A stretch of 64,000 bases of DNA, from positions 110,191,370 to 110,255,369 of the forward strand of contig CM055266.1 in the NCBI GenBank assembly GCA_029237695.1, written 5' to 3'. The stretch comes from Conchocele bisecta (Eukaryota > Mollusca > Bivalvia > Lucinida > Thyasiridae). The position numbers were made by a program, and so were the translations under genes. The notes beneath the pieces were generated by a model. That model saw only the letters and a program-made list of their open reading frames with translations, did no database searches and had not been told where the DNA came from. Below are positions 31,595 through 43,128 of this stretch, piece after piece (the stretch's first letter is position 1; each line of letters starts with the position of its first letter).

Positions 31595-31800
31595 ACCATT
31601 ACTACGCTGAGTTAAATTTTATCGTCTGCTGGAAATGTTTTATTTTCAATATTTCTTGACAAAAACATGTTTTGACAGCGCACAAGAATAGTCTGGAGAC
31701 GATTCTCATGTGCTGTCAAAACCGGTTTTTGTTTTGTTAAGGCAAAAATGAAAAACAGCAGACGACAATTTTCGTCTACAGCGTAGTGAGGATTAATGGT
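31595..31800. mobile_element. MITE D copy 1 (palindromic)
   Basis: ACCATTACTACGCTG faces CAGCGTAGTGAGGATTAATGGT, with CGTCTGCTG / CAGCAGACG and TTGACAGC / GCTGTCAA further in. The core GACGATTCTCATGTGCTGTC is shared with the copy at 32541. Confidence 0.75.
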
Positions 31801-31984
31801 GTGGTTTGCTCCAGATATTCCATAGCCGCCATTTCAGTGTCCGTATCAACTACATGTATATATCGGATGAAACACGAAAACATACTGCATACTTTTGTAC
31901 TCCGTGTAGAACCAGACCAGCCCCTGCACGGTTATTTCGTCAGGTTCACATGACTAGGTTCACATGAGACGAGTCATGTGATTT

Positions 31985-32188
31985 TGAAGAAGATTTGAGA
32001 TTTTTTTCATGAAAAATATTAACAGAAATTGAGATATTACAGAGATATTTTCTGTAAATAATGTTGAAAGTTGACATAATTTTCAGTGCAAACACGGAAT
32101 TATATTCCACATTTGTATGAACACGTCAACTTTCGACATAATTTACGGAAGATATGACAAGTTTTGTAAATATCGCACATCTTCTTAT
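31985..32188. mobile_element. MITE E copy 2
   Basis: TTTCATGAAAAATATTAACAGAAAT, GATATTTTCTGTAAAT, GTTGACATA and GTCAACTTTCGACATAATTTACGGAAGATAT follow the same palindromic plan as 30930-31170. Confidence 0.6.
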
Positions 32189-32540
32189 GTACAAACTCCC
32201 ATGACTGGTCTAAAGACATTGACCCGGCCTTAAATGACCTTAGCTGTTGATAGACCGTTAAAAACCAACAAATAAACAAAACACATGGCTGGCCTCGTAG
32301 CTGCCTGTGATGTGAGGAATGGAACATTAACTTTAACTATACATATAAGTGGTTACATGGGTCGTAGACCAGAATATAATATCACAGACAAAACTAAACA
32401 AGCTCACATAGAAACGACCTTGGACCACATTGGTCGACCGTTCTGAACACAATAGCTGTTCAGAAAACCATCAGCTTGACGTCAGCTGTGGATTGCTTGG
32501 CTGTACCAGATTAACCCATAAAAGGCGGGAAATAAATATT

Positions 32541-32682
32541 TTCGTCTGCTGTTGTTTTACTTTTCACAAAAAGATGTCTGGGCAGCACATGAGAATCGTC
32601 TCAATTGAGACGATTCTCATGTGCTGTCAAGACATCTTTGTATTGACAAATATTGAAAATCAGAAGAAAAAACAGCAGACGA
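32541..32682. mobile_element. MITE D copy 2 (near-perfect palindrome)
   Basis: TTCGTCTGCTGTT and AACAGCAGACGA close a hairpin whose centre is GAGACGATTCTCATGTGCTGTC and its complement, meeting at TCAATTGA. Confidence 0.8.
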
Positions 32683-33671
32683 CCAACTATAATTGAGCAT
32701 TGTAAGAGTCAAATGTACGTGATATTCATGATATAAGGTGTGTTTCATTGTGAGCAGATTCAGTTACATATCACATCACAATGTGAAGGTCATAGACCTT
32801 AGTTACCTTGGAAACGGTGGATGTTCAGGTTGATTTAAATGCAGTACATGTACATAATAGTACGACTTGTATTTTCTTCGCTCTTCTCGCAATGCCAATG
32901 AGAGTGTATTGTGGCGAGAAGCAAATTGTTAATGAATTGAATTGAAATTGAAAGTACGAAGTCCCTTAGTAATGGATGAATTATTACCAGAAAGTAAATC
33001 GAAAGATTATCATATGAATAGGTTGTACATGCAGATTTAAATTTGGATCCACAAAAGTGAAACTGCAGATATGGTGAATGTTGAATGGCATGGCATTGAC
33101 ACAGTAAATAATGGACGGATTTACGAATAAGAACATGCAACACTCACTGACATACACACACATGTATATTCATTTAAGCAAATACATTAGTTCGTTTGGT
33201 TAGTACGTTATTTCCAGTCAATAAAGCGAAAACACACATTTTAAAAATCTGAGCCATCATTTGAGAGAAATATAAATATAAATATAATTTAAAAATATGT
33301 ATAAACACTAGTAGTTAGTAGTAGTACTAGCAGTTATTGAGAAATGGTGTCCAATCTCTAGTTCTTGAAGCATGAGTGATACTTCCATTTAAATTTACAT
33401 TAGTGTGCCATTGATACTTCTTTGGAGATTTCATTGATATAAGCATAAGCAATTTTTACCATACTAAATTAAATTATTATAAAGTCATTTTGCACCCAAG
33501 GTTTTTCGGGTATCTTCAATTGAAAAAAATCGAATCGACAAAGCAGTTGACAGAATGAGGGAGTTAGCCCCCTTCTTCCACTGACGTCTTAAATCAAGGT
33601 ACTAATCGGAACAACAGTTGGCAGAACGTCACGAAATTGAGTCGCATCTCGGAGCGGCGCCCAGCCTACCG

Positions 33672-33980
33672 CTACTTCTTGAGGCCACACGCCTCGCAGC
33701 ACGGCTCTAAACAACACGTGGTGCACGACTGCATCAGCTTCCTGAGCACGGTACAGTTGACCTGGAGCATGCGCAGTATGGGCGTGATGTACCAAATGTG
33801 CCAGAAGGCGACAAAGGCGAATGCAAAGCCCCACTCGGCGGCGATACAGATACCGTAGAAGAGCGTGGCAATCTGGTAGCAGATGTTGAGCCAGCAGGTG
33901 AAGCAGGTGTGCGAGAGTTTCCAGACACAGTCGATGCTTTGGATGCCCTCCGGCTCCGCTAGGATGTCCTCGAACTGGAT
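33672..33980 (-). CDS. caveolin-family gene, last exon (102 codons plus stop)
   Basis: The exon opens after a pyrimidine-rich acceptor (CTCCACTTTCAG, ending at 33981) in phase 0. It encodes FEDILAEPEGIQSIDCVWKL, the caveolin signature-like block. A hydrophobic hairpin (about residues 35-70, ATLFYGICIAAEWGFAFAFV, HIWYITP) follows, then a Cys-rich palmitoylation-like tail (CTTCCLEPCCEACGLKK) and TAG. Caveolins insert this hairpin into the inner leaflet of the plasma membrane to build caveolae. The intron position before FED matches the vertebrate gene. The rest of the gene is upstream on the minus strand. Codons are GC-rich, unlike the flanks. Confidence 0.88.
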   Translation of the reverse strand: MQFEDILAEPEGIQSIDCVWKLSHTCFTCWLNICYQIATLFYGICIAAEWGFAFAFVAFWHIWYITPILRMLQVNCTVLRKLMQSCTTCCLEPCCEACGLKK

Positions 33981-34190
33981 CTGAAAGTGGAGACGTTGGC
34001 ACATGAAACGGGGAAGATGGGGTATGTGCTGGTGATTGAATTATATTCACCTCAAACTGGATCTGAAAATGGAGACGTTGGCTCTTGAGATGGGGCAGAC
34101 GGGGTGTGTGGTGGGTTGAAACACATACAGTGAAAGTGGAGAGGTTGGCACATCAGATGTGGCAGATGAGGTAGTTATATTATAGACGTA

Positions 34191-34423
34191 CATATGTGAC
34201 TGGAGTAATATGGGTTATGGGATTTGTGACCAGTGTAGCTCCTGATCAAATAGCACACTCGTGTAGCCTGATAACAATAAATTACAGAAGCATGTCGTGT
34301 GTTTCATTGATGGAATGGCGAACAGTGCAGACACTGAGCAGAATGTGCGGATGTGGATGCCGACTTGGATCTACACTGGACAAAACACATAAGTCCCATT
34401 TCACCAGTCAAAGCCACATATGT
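34191..34423. mobile_element. MITE B copy 3, inside the caveolin-like intron
   Basis: CATATGTGACTGG...GGGATTTGTGACCAGTGTAGCTCC at the left is inverted relative to TACACTGGACAAAACACATAAGTCCC...CCAGTCAAAGCCACATATG at the right. Inside, CTGATCAAATAGCACACTC matches copy 1. Confidence 0.8.
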
Positions 34424-35415
34424 GACTGTGCAATTGGAGTTATGGCATATGTGGTTGCTTTACACGGGACAGGCGGACTATATATGGTGTTGATGGCCTT
34501 ATATTTACATCGCAGTAATCTGATCTGACGCAAATACGATGGAACATTGTCTCAGAATATTCACCTTTGTAAATACAGTGGAATTTCTCTCAAATTGCCA
34601 ACTGGTCGGTCACAACAATGCTATTCGCTCATGATGGAATAACTGTCAATATTAAGTAAAACGTTTCAAATGAGGTACACTAACATCATGGAGGAATATA
34701 TCGCAGACTGATAAAACAAACCTTATAAAGTTTATGACAAGTGTATGTACTATTTCAGTATACATGTATGTGCGTTCAAGTACCAGGGGGGCGATTCACT
34801 AAACTTCGTACGACTAAAATGTTCGCAAGTGCAATTTAGGATCGTCTGTAAAGGCAAAGAATGAGCATCCTGCTCAGATACGCGTAGAAAGTGAAGACAA
34901 CAATACAAAAAACATTAAATAATCTATGTACCGATGGGTAACATGAAACAAATGTGGTTTGTTAAAAGAAAAATTGAGTGTTAATTTCTCTTTGTGTTTG
35001 CTCAATCGTTTAAAGGCACTCTGTCTCGGATGAGGTCAATTTGTTTTTTCCCACTTCATGCACTGAAAATGTTTTCGTTGCGAAACGATTATAATTTTTT
35101 TATTTAAAAAGATATACATGTAAATCCAATTAGAAACCATCGATTGCAGAAAAACTAAGGATTGCACCGCTGGTTATTTTTCAGTATTATAAATATTTTG
35201 TTCAGGTACAAATGGGTCCAGAAATAAGACCTTTATAATTACAATATTTTAATATTGCGCCCGCACAATCTGATCATGATCTGCACTGTTCGCCATCCCA
35301 TGAATGAAGCACCCGTCATGTTACCCACACGCAATATAAATCGTTACCATGCTACATGAGCCTGCTATTGATCAGCAGCTACACAGGTGCTTACAAAAAG
35401 TAAAAACGGTTTTAC

Positions 35416-35482
35416 CTTAAGATGATTATTGAGGTCATTCGGGTCACGGTTTGTGAGGTCCACTTCGTCGCATATTCCCATA
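35416..35482 (-). CDS. caveolin-family gene, preceding exon (5' limit uncertain)
   Basis: Reads CDEVDLTNRDPNDLNNHLK, then splits at AAG|GTAAAACC, a donor in phase 0 that joins the acceptor at 33981 across a 1.43-kb intron. E.DL.NRDP is the block that precedes FED in caveolins. The 5' limit is set at an AG (CACCAG, before 35482) but could be further upstream. E2 begins 74 bp upstream in transcription direction, so further exons or the promoter, if still present, are displaced beyond the nested elements. Confidence 0.75.
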
Positions 35483-35555
35483 CTGGTGTTTATACACGTC
35501 CACAGAATATAGAAGTCACCAACACAACGAACTGCGGAGTAATGGTGACAACTAC

Positions 35556-35664
35556 AGTTGTATATGAGAGTCAAAACGATACCACCTTCCTCTGGAAACC
35601 ACCCCGTTACGCGCGGTGGCTTCCATCAGGAAGGTGGTATCGTTGTTGACTCTCATATACTACT
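35556..35664 (+). repeat. E2 terminal hairpin (~109 bp)
   Basis: GTATATGAGAGTCAAAACGATACC... (35560-35591) is inverted at 35628-35660, closing with AAACCACCCCGT / ACGCGCGGTGGCTTCC around the centre. AGTTGTATATG and CATATACTACT are the ends. Arms differ strongly in sequence from E1 and E3 but keep pairing. Confidence 0.85.
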
Positions 35665-36613
35665 TGGATTTTCCCCCACTGTTCGCCGGGTTTGGATGAG
35701 AAGAGTGGAAATTATTTTTCATCAACCACGAGACCATATACTTCCTCGAGCGGTCGGATAGGAACGCCGTTGTCATGGCGCCTTATCCCACACGACCACG
35801 AAGGTTGTTAGGAAATATAAACCTGAAGATAAACACTACCTAGTGTTGTGCAATAATCGATAAGGTGAAATACACCCTATTAGAGATAAGAATCCATTGG
35901 TTATACTCAGTATATATATTCACACAATGGTTCTAATTAATTGTGCGTGGTTGAAGACAGGTAGTCACGAGAGGTGCCATCGTACCGGTATTTACGAGTA
36001 TTGCAAACATCACCGGGCATAGATGCGAAGAGGTTCCGTTTCGCCTCGCCCATGTCGGCATTGTGGGGTAGGGACCACATCCGGGTCACTGCTATGTCCA
36101 CCATGCGGTGGCACTCAGGCTACGCATCGACTGACTAGCAAGGGATTACGTGCTCACAAGTATTATCGTTTAGTAATAATTCAAATCAGAAAGTCAGTTA
36201 GAATGATAGAACCGATCTGATGTGTAGTTTTTGATAAGTCCCGTAAGACTATTTTGCCAAGGTTATTTGTCGGGCATTGTCACTACACCACCGCTCGTTA
36301 TATCGGCATTCAGTCGATTTATGGCACAATTTAACGGCGGTTGGATAGGAACGCTCCTTAGTACATACAAAACCATAAGCATAAGCCTGGAGATAAACAT
36401 TACCTGTTCACAAACCGCCGGTGTATTTGTTTTGTGTATTGGTTTTAACATATGCACCAAAGTATCGAGGCGATCTATATATGAGAGAGGTGACTACGGC
36501 ACTCGGTAACACGATAAATTCCCGGTACGGATAGTTTGCAGTTATCGATATTTATGGTGACCGGTGGGTGACATAATCACGGTGGTGTAACGGGGGCCGA
36601 AAATGTTTATGTT
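35665..36613. other. E2 left non-coding region with ~587-bp-spaced direct repeat
   Basis: No gene is supported. CGGT(C/T)GGATAGGAACGC and AGATAAACA.TACCT recur at 35751-35840 and 36338-36405. ATCGATA occurs near 35859 and 36545, recalling the repeat of E1 at 900-1071 in position but not clearly in sequence. Short open frames at 36023 and 36231 look like chance. Confidence 0.55.
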
Positions 36614-36698
36614 CCGTACGGCGGGGCCGTCGGAACAGCTGGACAGTATGGTGGTGGGATATCCTGCTGCCGCTGCAGACACGCGAATAAGAATATCA
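36614..36698 (+). other. conserved block shared with E3 (50746-50831)
   Basis: TCCGTACGGCGGGGCCGTCG, GAACAGCTGGA.AGTATGG and AGACACGCGAATAAG-type sequence is about 85% identical to E3 although flanking DNA differs. The plus frame is Gly/Tyr-rich and open in E2 but stopped in E3, so it is either a decayed short gene end or a conserved non-coding element. Confidence 0.5.
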
Positions 36699-36754
36699 CA
36701 ATTCCCTTCAATTGTCCAACCCCAATCGCGGATTGGATGGTATTGGTGTTGGAG

Positions 36755-37348
36755 GTGATGTTGTAACTTTTTCCCCCACTTTATCTCCCAGTTTTAACCT
36801 AAATTTATCCCAATCAGTATTCTCAATCTTGGGAAGGGTGGAGCGCGCCTTAGTTCTAATAGTATTTTTAAATCCTCATATCGAGACATCTCCTTCACCA
36901 CCGACTCAAATTCAGCGTCCGATATATTGTTATCGGCCAACTGTTTGGACACGATAACGTCGATGCTATTTTTCTTAGACCTCGCGAGAACCGATATTCT
37001 GTCGTGCTTTCTACTTTTATTTTCCAATTTTCTCCCCACTACTCTGAATGTCATACATAACAACCCCGTCCCAGCGGCTACCCCACTCAAACCCCCCGCA
37101 ATGGGAATTGCCACGACTGTAGACAATAATGCGGCTGTTCAGGCCCTACCCATTATAGAAATTGCTGCCAGCACGGTGCTCACCCCCTCCACTATGTTTG
37201 CCGCGCGTCTATACGTTTTAGCATTCTTTTTCCGAGTTTCCCCCTCTTGTTTTAGAATATCCTGCATCTCTACGATATGTTCCAACCTAAAATCTGAACT
37301 TCTTTTGCCAAAAACCTTTAGCGTGCTCGGAAGCGGTGATTCGTTCAT
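36755..37348 (-). pseudogene. E2 copy of small two-helix membrane protein
   Basis: Starts MNESPLPS at 37348. A frame break near 37130-37139 splits it, and a further shift occurs near 36870; homology with the E1 protein continues towards 36755. The conserved DRISVLARSKKNSIDVIVSK segment remains readable. Same position next to the fibre gene. Confidence 0.7.
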
Positions 37349-37357
37349 ATTTAAATT

Positions 37358-38264
37358 TTACAAATTTAGTTCAATCAACAATGTTACAATAGTGGAAGAA
37401 CTCGCTGGGTCAGCGATTTTCGTAACAAAGTTAATAACACTACCTTCGGAAAGTCTAATTGGATCGTCACCGGCGAACAAAATCACCGCTGAAATCTGTC
37501 CAGCGAGTTTATTGACTCCAATCGCCCGTTCTTCCCCATCCAGTACGAGATTCACGGCGACCGCGCCAACAGATTTACCATTATAATTAACCGAGCAGAC
37601 CACCATTCGGAGAAGTGTACCTGGAGCTGTCATGGCGTATCCCCCATATCTATTGCTCGCTTTGGCGCCGAACGAATATTCATATATCCCCTCATGCAAT
37701 GGGCCCCGCTTCTCAGCCCAAACTGTGATGACACGTTTTTGTGTTTGCAATAACTTAAGCTGCTCTACAGATGTGTCCAACAATGTGGCAAGCTGCGCGA
37801 TAGCGGTATGGGCCTCAACACGAACCTTTTCAGAGGTTTCCACAAGTGCTTTGTTCACGTTTCAGTTCATCGGAAACTTCCATAAACTCTGTATGGGCCT
37901 CTTCCCAAAATTCTGTTATTTTCCCGCCTAGTTCAGTAAGTGCTACATGATCCTTTTCTCCAACTTAGATTATTTTTCCGCCGACATCCTTAAGTCCTGT
38001 ATATGCCTCTTCGCGAACTTGTGCAGTCGCCGTCAGGACGTCTACTCTAAACTGTGCTATACTCCTGGGAATCACGTTTGTGGCCTCCCATATAGTCGTA
38101 TTGATCAGGGCCTTGGTTTTTCAGGTAGTTAAAAAATCACCTGTGGGGTTGGATCCGTCGGGAACTCCAATCTCGATTGGGTCGTTACTCGGATTCTTTG
38201 AATTTATATCTATCACCCAATCGCGATTGGAATTGGAAGAACTACCTGGTCCGTATATACTCAT
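37358..38264 (-). pseudogene. E2 fibre-like protein without shaft repeats
   Basis: Begins MSIYGPG at 38264 and ends at 37358. The head plus preceding helix (166 codons, 37858-37358) is open and close to that of E1 (EKRGPL.EG.YEYSFGAKASN). The stalk region carries stop codons and frame changes. The 48-residue repeats of E1 are absent; the stalk is shorter by roughly 300 residues. Confidence 0.7.
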
Positions 38265-38314
38265 AATGTTGGTTGTTATAAATTCTATTACCAACTTGAG
38301 TCTAATTCTTTGAA

Positions 38315-38991
38315 TTAATTTGAAATTTCTAGGACGACCGAAATCGGGTAATAGTTCTTCAACTCTCTCGCTTGATCATCAATAATAGAGACCGTAAATT
38401 CGTGGATATGTCCCGATTCCAAAACTTTCATCTCGGGGCATGGGAAGTCTAAGGTCACAGTCTCCCCAAAGAAAAAATCACTGGATTGCACGGTTTTCAG
38501 TAATGTGCTGGGATCTCCGGCTACCATGTTGTACGATGTGTTCACCCGATCCAGGTGCACCCTGAGAGTTTTCGTGAAGGAGAAGTCCACCGGGTTGTCA
38601 CCGATGTGCTCACCCGGGGCAAACACGCCTTTATTCGCGGAGTATGTCTCTCTAAAACCGAGTCGAATACCCAACGTCGGGGAGATCCTTACCCGGAAGT
38701 CGGGGCCGATGGTCATTGTTGCGAGCCCGGTAGCCTTCGATACTCTGAGGTTGGCTTTACCGTCAAGCTCTGAGGTGACAAAATCTTTGAGCTGTCTAAA
38801 ACTCCACAGTCCGGGAGGCAGCTTTACACCTACTGAGCGTCCATCCTTCACATAACCAAACCCTTCGCTCTTCCCCACATTCTCCCACCCTACCGTGATC
38901 TTAGGCCTACCCGGCGTTTTCCGCAGCAGTTGTCGATTAACTTCTGAAGTTTACAACTCTTTTTTTGAACATTCGTGATAGTAGCAAACAT
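38315..38991 (-). pseudogene. E2 penton-like minor capsid candidate
   Basis: ATG at 38991 by homology. A small deletion near 38900 shifts the frame; the remaining 187 codons are open and very similar to E1 (VHLDRVNTSYN, GETVTLDFPCPEMKVLESG). The 14-bp spacing to the divergent start codon at 39006 is kept. Confidence 0.6.
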
Positions 38992-39005
38992 AATAATATC
39001 TTTCA

Positions 39006-40451
39006 ATGGATACCGAGGCATTTAGCTTTAATTATAATGCAAATTATCTGGTCGGCGGGGTATACTACACTAAGGATGGCGCTCCCCGGCTGGTGCACCC
39101 CAATATCCAAGTTAGCGGCGGAAAAGGCTTTCAAACCAACTTCCCCGACATATTTGAACAATACAGGCTGCCCAAGATTATTACAATGGAGGACGTGAAC
39201 GGGTGGAAAGCAACACCGATGCAGTTTTGGCAGAATCAGCTCAACTTCGCCGTATGGTGCGCAACAGCCGGATGCGTGGTTTCATCTCAGGATCATCTGG
39301 TCGCGGAGGATCCCTTCTTCAGGGCCGTTTACAACTTTCACGCGTACTACACTATTAGGAGGATTATCAAAGAACTAGGTATTCCACTACCTCCAGACGA
39401 CGCCTGGAATCCCATTTCCAACGCATACGACCGTAGGGCGTTCGAAAGACTGTGTAACTAATTTAACGTTTCAAAAGACACGGACTGGAGACAGAAAGCA
39501 TTTCCTAGCAGCACTGGCCTCGGGGACGTTCTCATTCGGGGCCAGTCCGGGAATTGGACGCAGACTGATTTTAGACACGATCACTCCGGCGACCACATCA
39601 GTCGGAACGCCGGGTATTTTGACCCCGCGACGATGACCTTCTGGCCGGAAGTGTCTGGAGGTCGGCACTGCGGCGTCTCATCCTGCAATTGGTTACCTCC
39701 GAAACGAGCTCACGTCGATTACATACAGCAGGCTGCTGAGGTCCAGGACGCGTGGGGTACATTTATGTTAGATAAGGGTCTAGGGTTCACGCAGGCCTGG
39801 GTTACTCGCCTCAACGACTCCATTCGCACATACGTCTGGGCCATCCTCGGCTCACAGAACAAACGCTCAGTGCTATGCTGGGCACGGGAACGGCGTTTGA
39901 TGCTCAAAAACAGTTCTTGGCAAATATGTAGAGGACGCCATCTCAGCTAAGGTGGACCTGGAGAAGGCGATCAAGCAGTATTAAGACGTTTTGCAGAATG
40001 CCAGCACCCCAGTACACTATGCATTTGGAATAGGTCTTTATATGGCGCCGAGCAATATGATACTACGAGACGACCCGGTTGACGGTTACAATAATCAGAT
40101 CGTAATCGCCACCGCCAATCAAAAAATCGGCTACAACGGTAACGTGAACACGGATATCATCAAGCGCACCCCAAGACGGTCGGGTTCAACAGTGTTGAGG
40201 TTGTAAGTGGAACCGATTTCATAAAACCTCCAATCCAATCGCGACTGGAAGAATTGGATACACCCACCCCAGTACCCCAAATTCACGAATTGGATGCAGC
40301 CACAATTCACGAATTGGGTTCCACCAGTTCCCCCAATCCAATCGCTATTGGAAGAATTGGAACAGGAGCGGGAAATACAACCCACGAGGAGGAAAAATTA
40401 GTACTCGTCGTAGCCCTCGTGGTGATCGGACTACTCGCGCTTTGGTTTTAG
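39006..40451 (+). pseudogene. E2 C-terminally anchored structural protein
   Basis: Open for 151 codons, then a TAA at 39459-39461; further frame breaks occur near 39865-39950 and a stop near 39980. The first 150 residues are undamaged where E1 has its two stops. The C-terminal membrane anchor is readable before 40451. The linker contains expanded CCAATTC/GAATTGG microrepeats. Confidence 0.7.
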
Positions 40452-41780
40452 GAACTCTCGGGCGGATAATAGTAGAAGACCGGCGATCGCCACGATTAAG
40501 GCCCAAGTATTTTCGGTGAGCCATGCAGCTGTTTTTGATAATATAGATAACAAGTAGGAGACGACACTCCCGATCAGCCCAGGCAGCGCGACAGCCGCCT
40601 TTCCGGCTAATTTAGCCAGGAGACTGGCTAGGGCTTTTAGATGCTTTTTCGCCCACTCCTTGGCTCCGCCGGATGGCGTGGGTGCTGGCGCGGGTGCTGG
40701 TGCGGGTGCTGGTGCGGGTGCAGCCGCCGCACCACCAGTGAAAGCTAGAACTATGGCCGATAAAGTCATGCCGACAGCTGCGAGGATGCTTACTATTGTG
40801 ACGCCCTGATCTCTGAACAGAGTGCGAAGACGCTCACCGAGTGTCGTCTCCTCATGCAGAACCCTCGAGATTGTTTCGCAGATCCGAATTATTTGGGTGT
40901 GGAGAGCCTCACGGCAAGCCGATGCAGCCTCCAAGCGAGCTGCTCTTTCGTCCCGCAACGACCGCAGGCGTTCGGTGATCCGCTCGGTAGATTCTCTATC
41001 GCCACGGGCTTCCCTAAGTGTTCTTTCTTCTAGCGTGATATGTTCATCCAGCGCCGTGAGTTTGGAGAGGTTAAGTGCCAGTTCACCCCAGACTTTTTGT
41101 AGAGCCTTATCGAGTCCCCGGAGTTCGCGAAGAGGTCACGGTGGGTCATCGTTCGACCCTTGGTCGAGGTTGAGTATTTCGTTTTCGCTGAACGTGGACT
41201 CCATTGTGCGAATAGCGTCGGTGGCTACTCGAGGGACATCGCTGAGATCGACAGTTTCTATCGAGGCGGCCGTCTTCGCCATCGTTTCGGATGTAGAATG
41301 TAGGGCCTCTACAGCGCGGGCCGGCATAATTGTTTTACCCCTCTTCCAATCCGCGAATCCTAGTTCGTCCCTTATGATTTGGCCCCCGCCCCGACTTCCG
41401 GCAATGGTGCTCATCGCTAGGGGTTTTCTGGTCCTCATGTTGATGATTGGGACATTTGATGCTTTTAGCCGCAACCTACCACGCAGATCCAATTCGAACT
41501 TGGAGTAGTCGCGGCCGACAGATGGGACTGCACCCCTTTCTGCCAAATTGTTGTAGTAGTTGTTTACAGCTGACTTGAGTAATTCCTGACTTAGACTAAT
41601 GGTAGCGCCACCTATTTCCCCCAATTCACGAATTGGAACTGGAGTCTCTATGAAGGGCGTTTCGTCATAGGTCGCGAGGAAATCATTGAAGTCATCATCA
41701 TCCTCGATGTCAACATCATTATCGATGTCATCATTTCGGTCATTGTCTCGGCCGAATTCTTTCATGTCGTAATCAGCCAT
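40431..41780 (-). pseudogene. E2 acidic coiled-coil/amphipathic membrane protein
   Basis: One TGA at 41136-41138 splits an otherwise open frame. Layout is the same as in E1: Asp-rich N-terminus, RLRLKA block, coiled coil, membrane helix, Ala/Pro linker (expanded PAPAPAP), amphipathic and C-terminal membrane helices. Tail-to-tail overlap with the preceding gene is kept. Confidence 0.75.
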
Positions 41781-41791
41781 CTTTAACGATG

Positions 41792-41821
41792 TATTAAAGA
41801 AAAAACCATACTGGTTTAATA
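41792..41821. promoter_or_regulatory. E2 symmetrical TATTAAA promoter block
   Basis: TATTAAA (41792-41798) and TTTAATA (41815-41821) flank AAACCATACTGG; the capsid ATG follows at 41834 and the divergent ATG is at 41780. Confidence 0.6.
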
Positions 41822-41833
41822 GAGTTACGAAAT

Positions 41834-43128
41834 ATGTCTTCGAGTCAATACGGTCGCAAACTCAATCTATACCGCAGACTGCGGGAGCCCCTCGGGGCGA
41901 AAGGCGTGAGACAGAGCGTCGTTATTACGAACAACCCATCGACGTTCGATCAGAACCAGCAGCTCTTGGCCCGCTTCCACAACCCCGGAGCTAACGACGT
42001 CATTGTGCCGGGGACTGTTTTCCCTGCTTTCACTATTTCGCTGACGTCGACGGACGTGGACCGAACCGTCGTTCAGAACCTGGTCGCGCCATCGTTAAGA
42101 AGACCATGATAAAGATTTCTGGTAATGAGGTGATGTCGATCGACGACAGCGACGTCTACTGTTGCTATCAGGACCTGTGGAAGACGGCGCAAGAGCGCGA
42201 AAATGCGGTCTATCAGGGTATTCACACCAGCCGAAATAAGAACGTAACCAGACTTAGAATCGGGGTTGGTGACAATGCAGATAACGTCGCGAGCGACACC
42301 GCGATCGCGGCCGCTTATGGCAACCGCTTCTACATCCCGCTCGACTTTGAGTTGGTGGAAAGTCACATTCCCTACTATCTGAGCGCTTTGGCTGACCGCC
42401 TCGAATACGAACTAACGTTCAACGACTACGGCTGAGTTCTCATAGCCACCGATATGGCATCGACGTATACGATCGACAATGTTTCGCTGGAGTACGACAT
42501 GGTCACGATGCCCGAACTCGCGCGATTGATTAGAACCCAGTACGCCGGGCGCGTTGCCATATTTTACGACCGAGTTCTTCGCCACCGCAAGATGACAAAA
42601 GACAAAAGCGACACATTGTGGAATATTAATGTCAACGTACCCGCCCGCTCGATGAAAGGTATACTGATGCTGTTCGAGGAGTGTCGGTTCGCACTCGGGG
42701 TTAGAAAAACCGACAAATTTTATAACCCCAAAATCACGAAGGTCGAGGTGACGATCGAGGGAGTCCCCAATCAACTCTACAGCCAGGGCCTTCGCGCGCA
42801 CCAGCAGTGGGACGAAGCCAGAAATCAGTTTGCTGCCGGCTCTAAGCGCTCCCCGGAGGTTGCCGCGGTTGCCAAAGACATGCAGCACTCGGACGTCTCC
42901 CTCGCGAAGTTCCTGACTTCTAAGTACGCGAGATGGCTAGACATGCGATCCAGCGACGACGACCAAATGCACGGTAGTGGACGCCAAGTTGAGAACGCTA
43001 GCGAGGGTGTGACGATCCAGATAACCAAAGAGGCGGATGGAGCTGGGCCATTGAACGTGTACTTATATATAATCACAGACGCGCAACTCAACATCGAAGA
43101 TGGTCGATACGTCTCAGCACTCTACTAA
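41834..43128 (+). pseudogene. E2 major capsid protein (frameshift and TGA)
   Basis: A one-base deletion near 42087 shifts the frame, and TGA at 42433-42435 falls at the codon equivalent to Arg201 of E1. The last 224 codons are open and about 88% identical to E1 by eye. The overlap with the ATPase start is kept. Confidence 0.85.

Larger units (their letters stand above)
17573..33671. other. host non-coding DNA rich in repeats
   Basis: About 16 kb without a convincing gene. Open frames are short, lack codon-like composition and often arise inside repeats. The MITEs, tandem repeats and one weak exon-like frame listed separately account for much of 22.4-32.7 kb. 17573-22477 holds scattered unique-looking AT-rich sequence and a repeated ACTRTAACANCAGTGA-type block at about 20770 and 21030; I see no further structure there. 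Confidence 0.6.

Noticed and set aside
32835..33143. 102-codon minus-strand frame in host DNA
   Set aside because: Cys/His/Tyr-rich chance translation without conservation, splice signals or family resemblance.
33589..34050. Longer minus-strand frame over the caveolin exon
   Set aside because: The other frame gives caveolin motifs with a proper acceptor and stop; this frame is a His/Arg-rich shadow.
36023..36220. Cys-rich 65-codon frame resembling a zinc ribbon
   Set aside because: Two CxxC pairs occur but there is no conservation in E1 or E3 and no start context.
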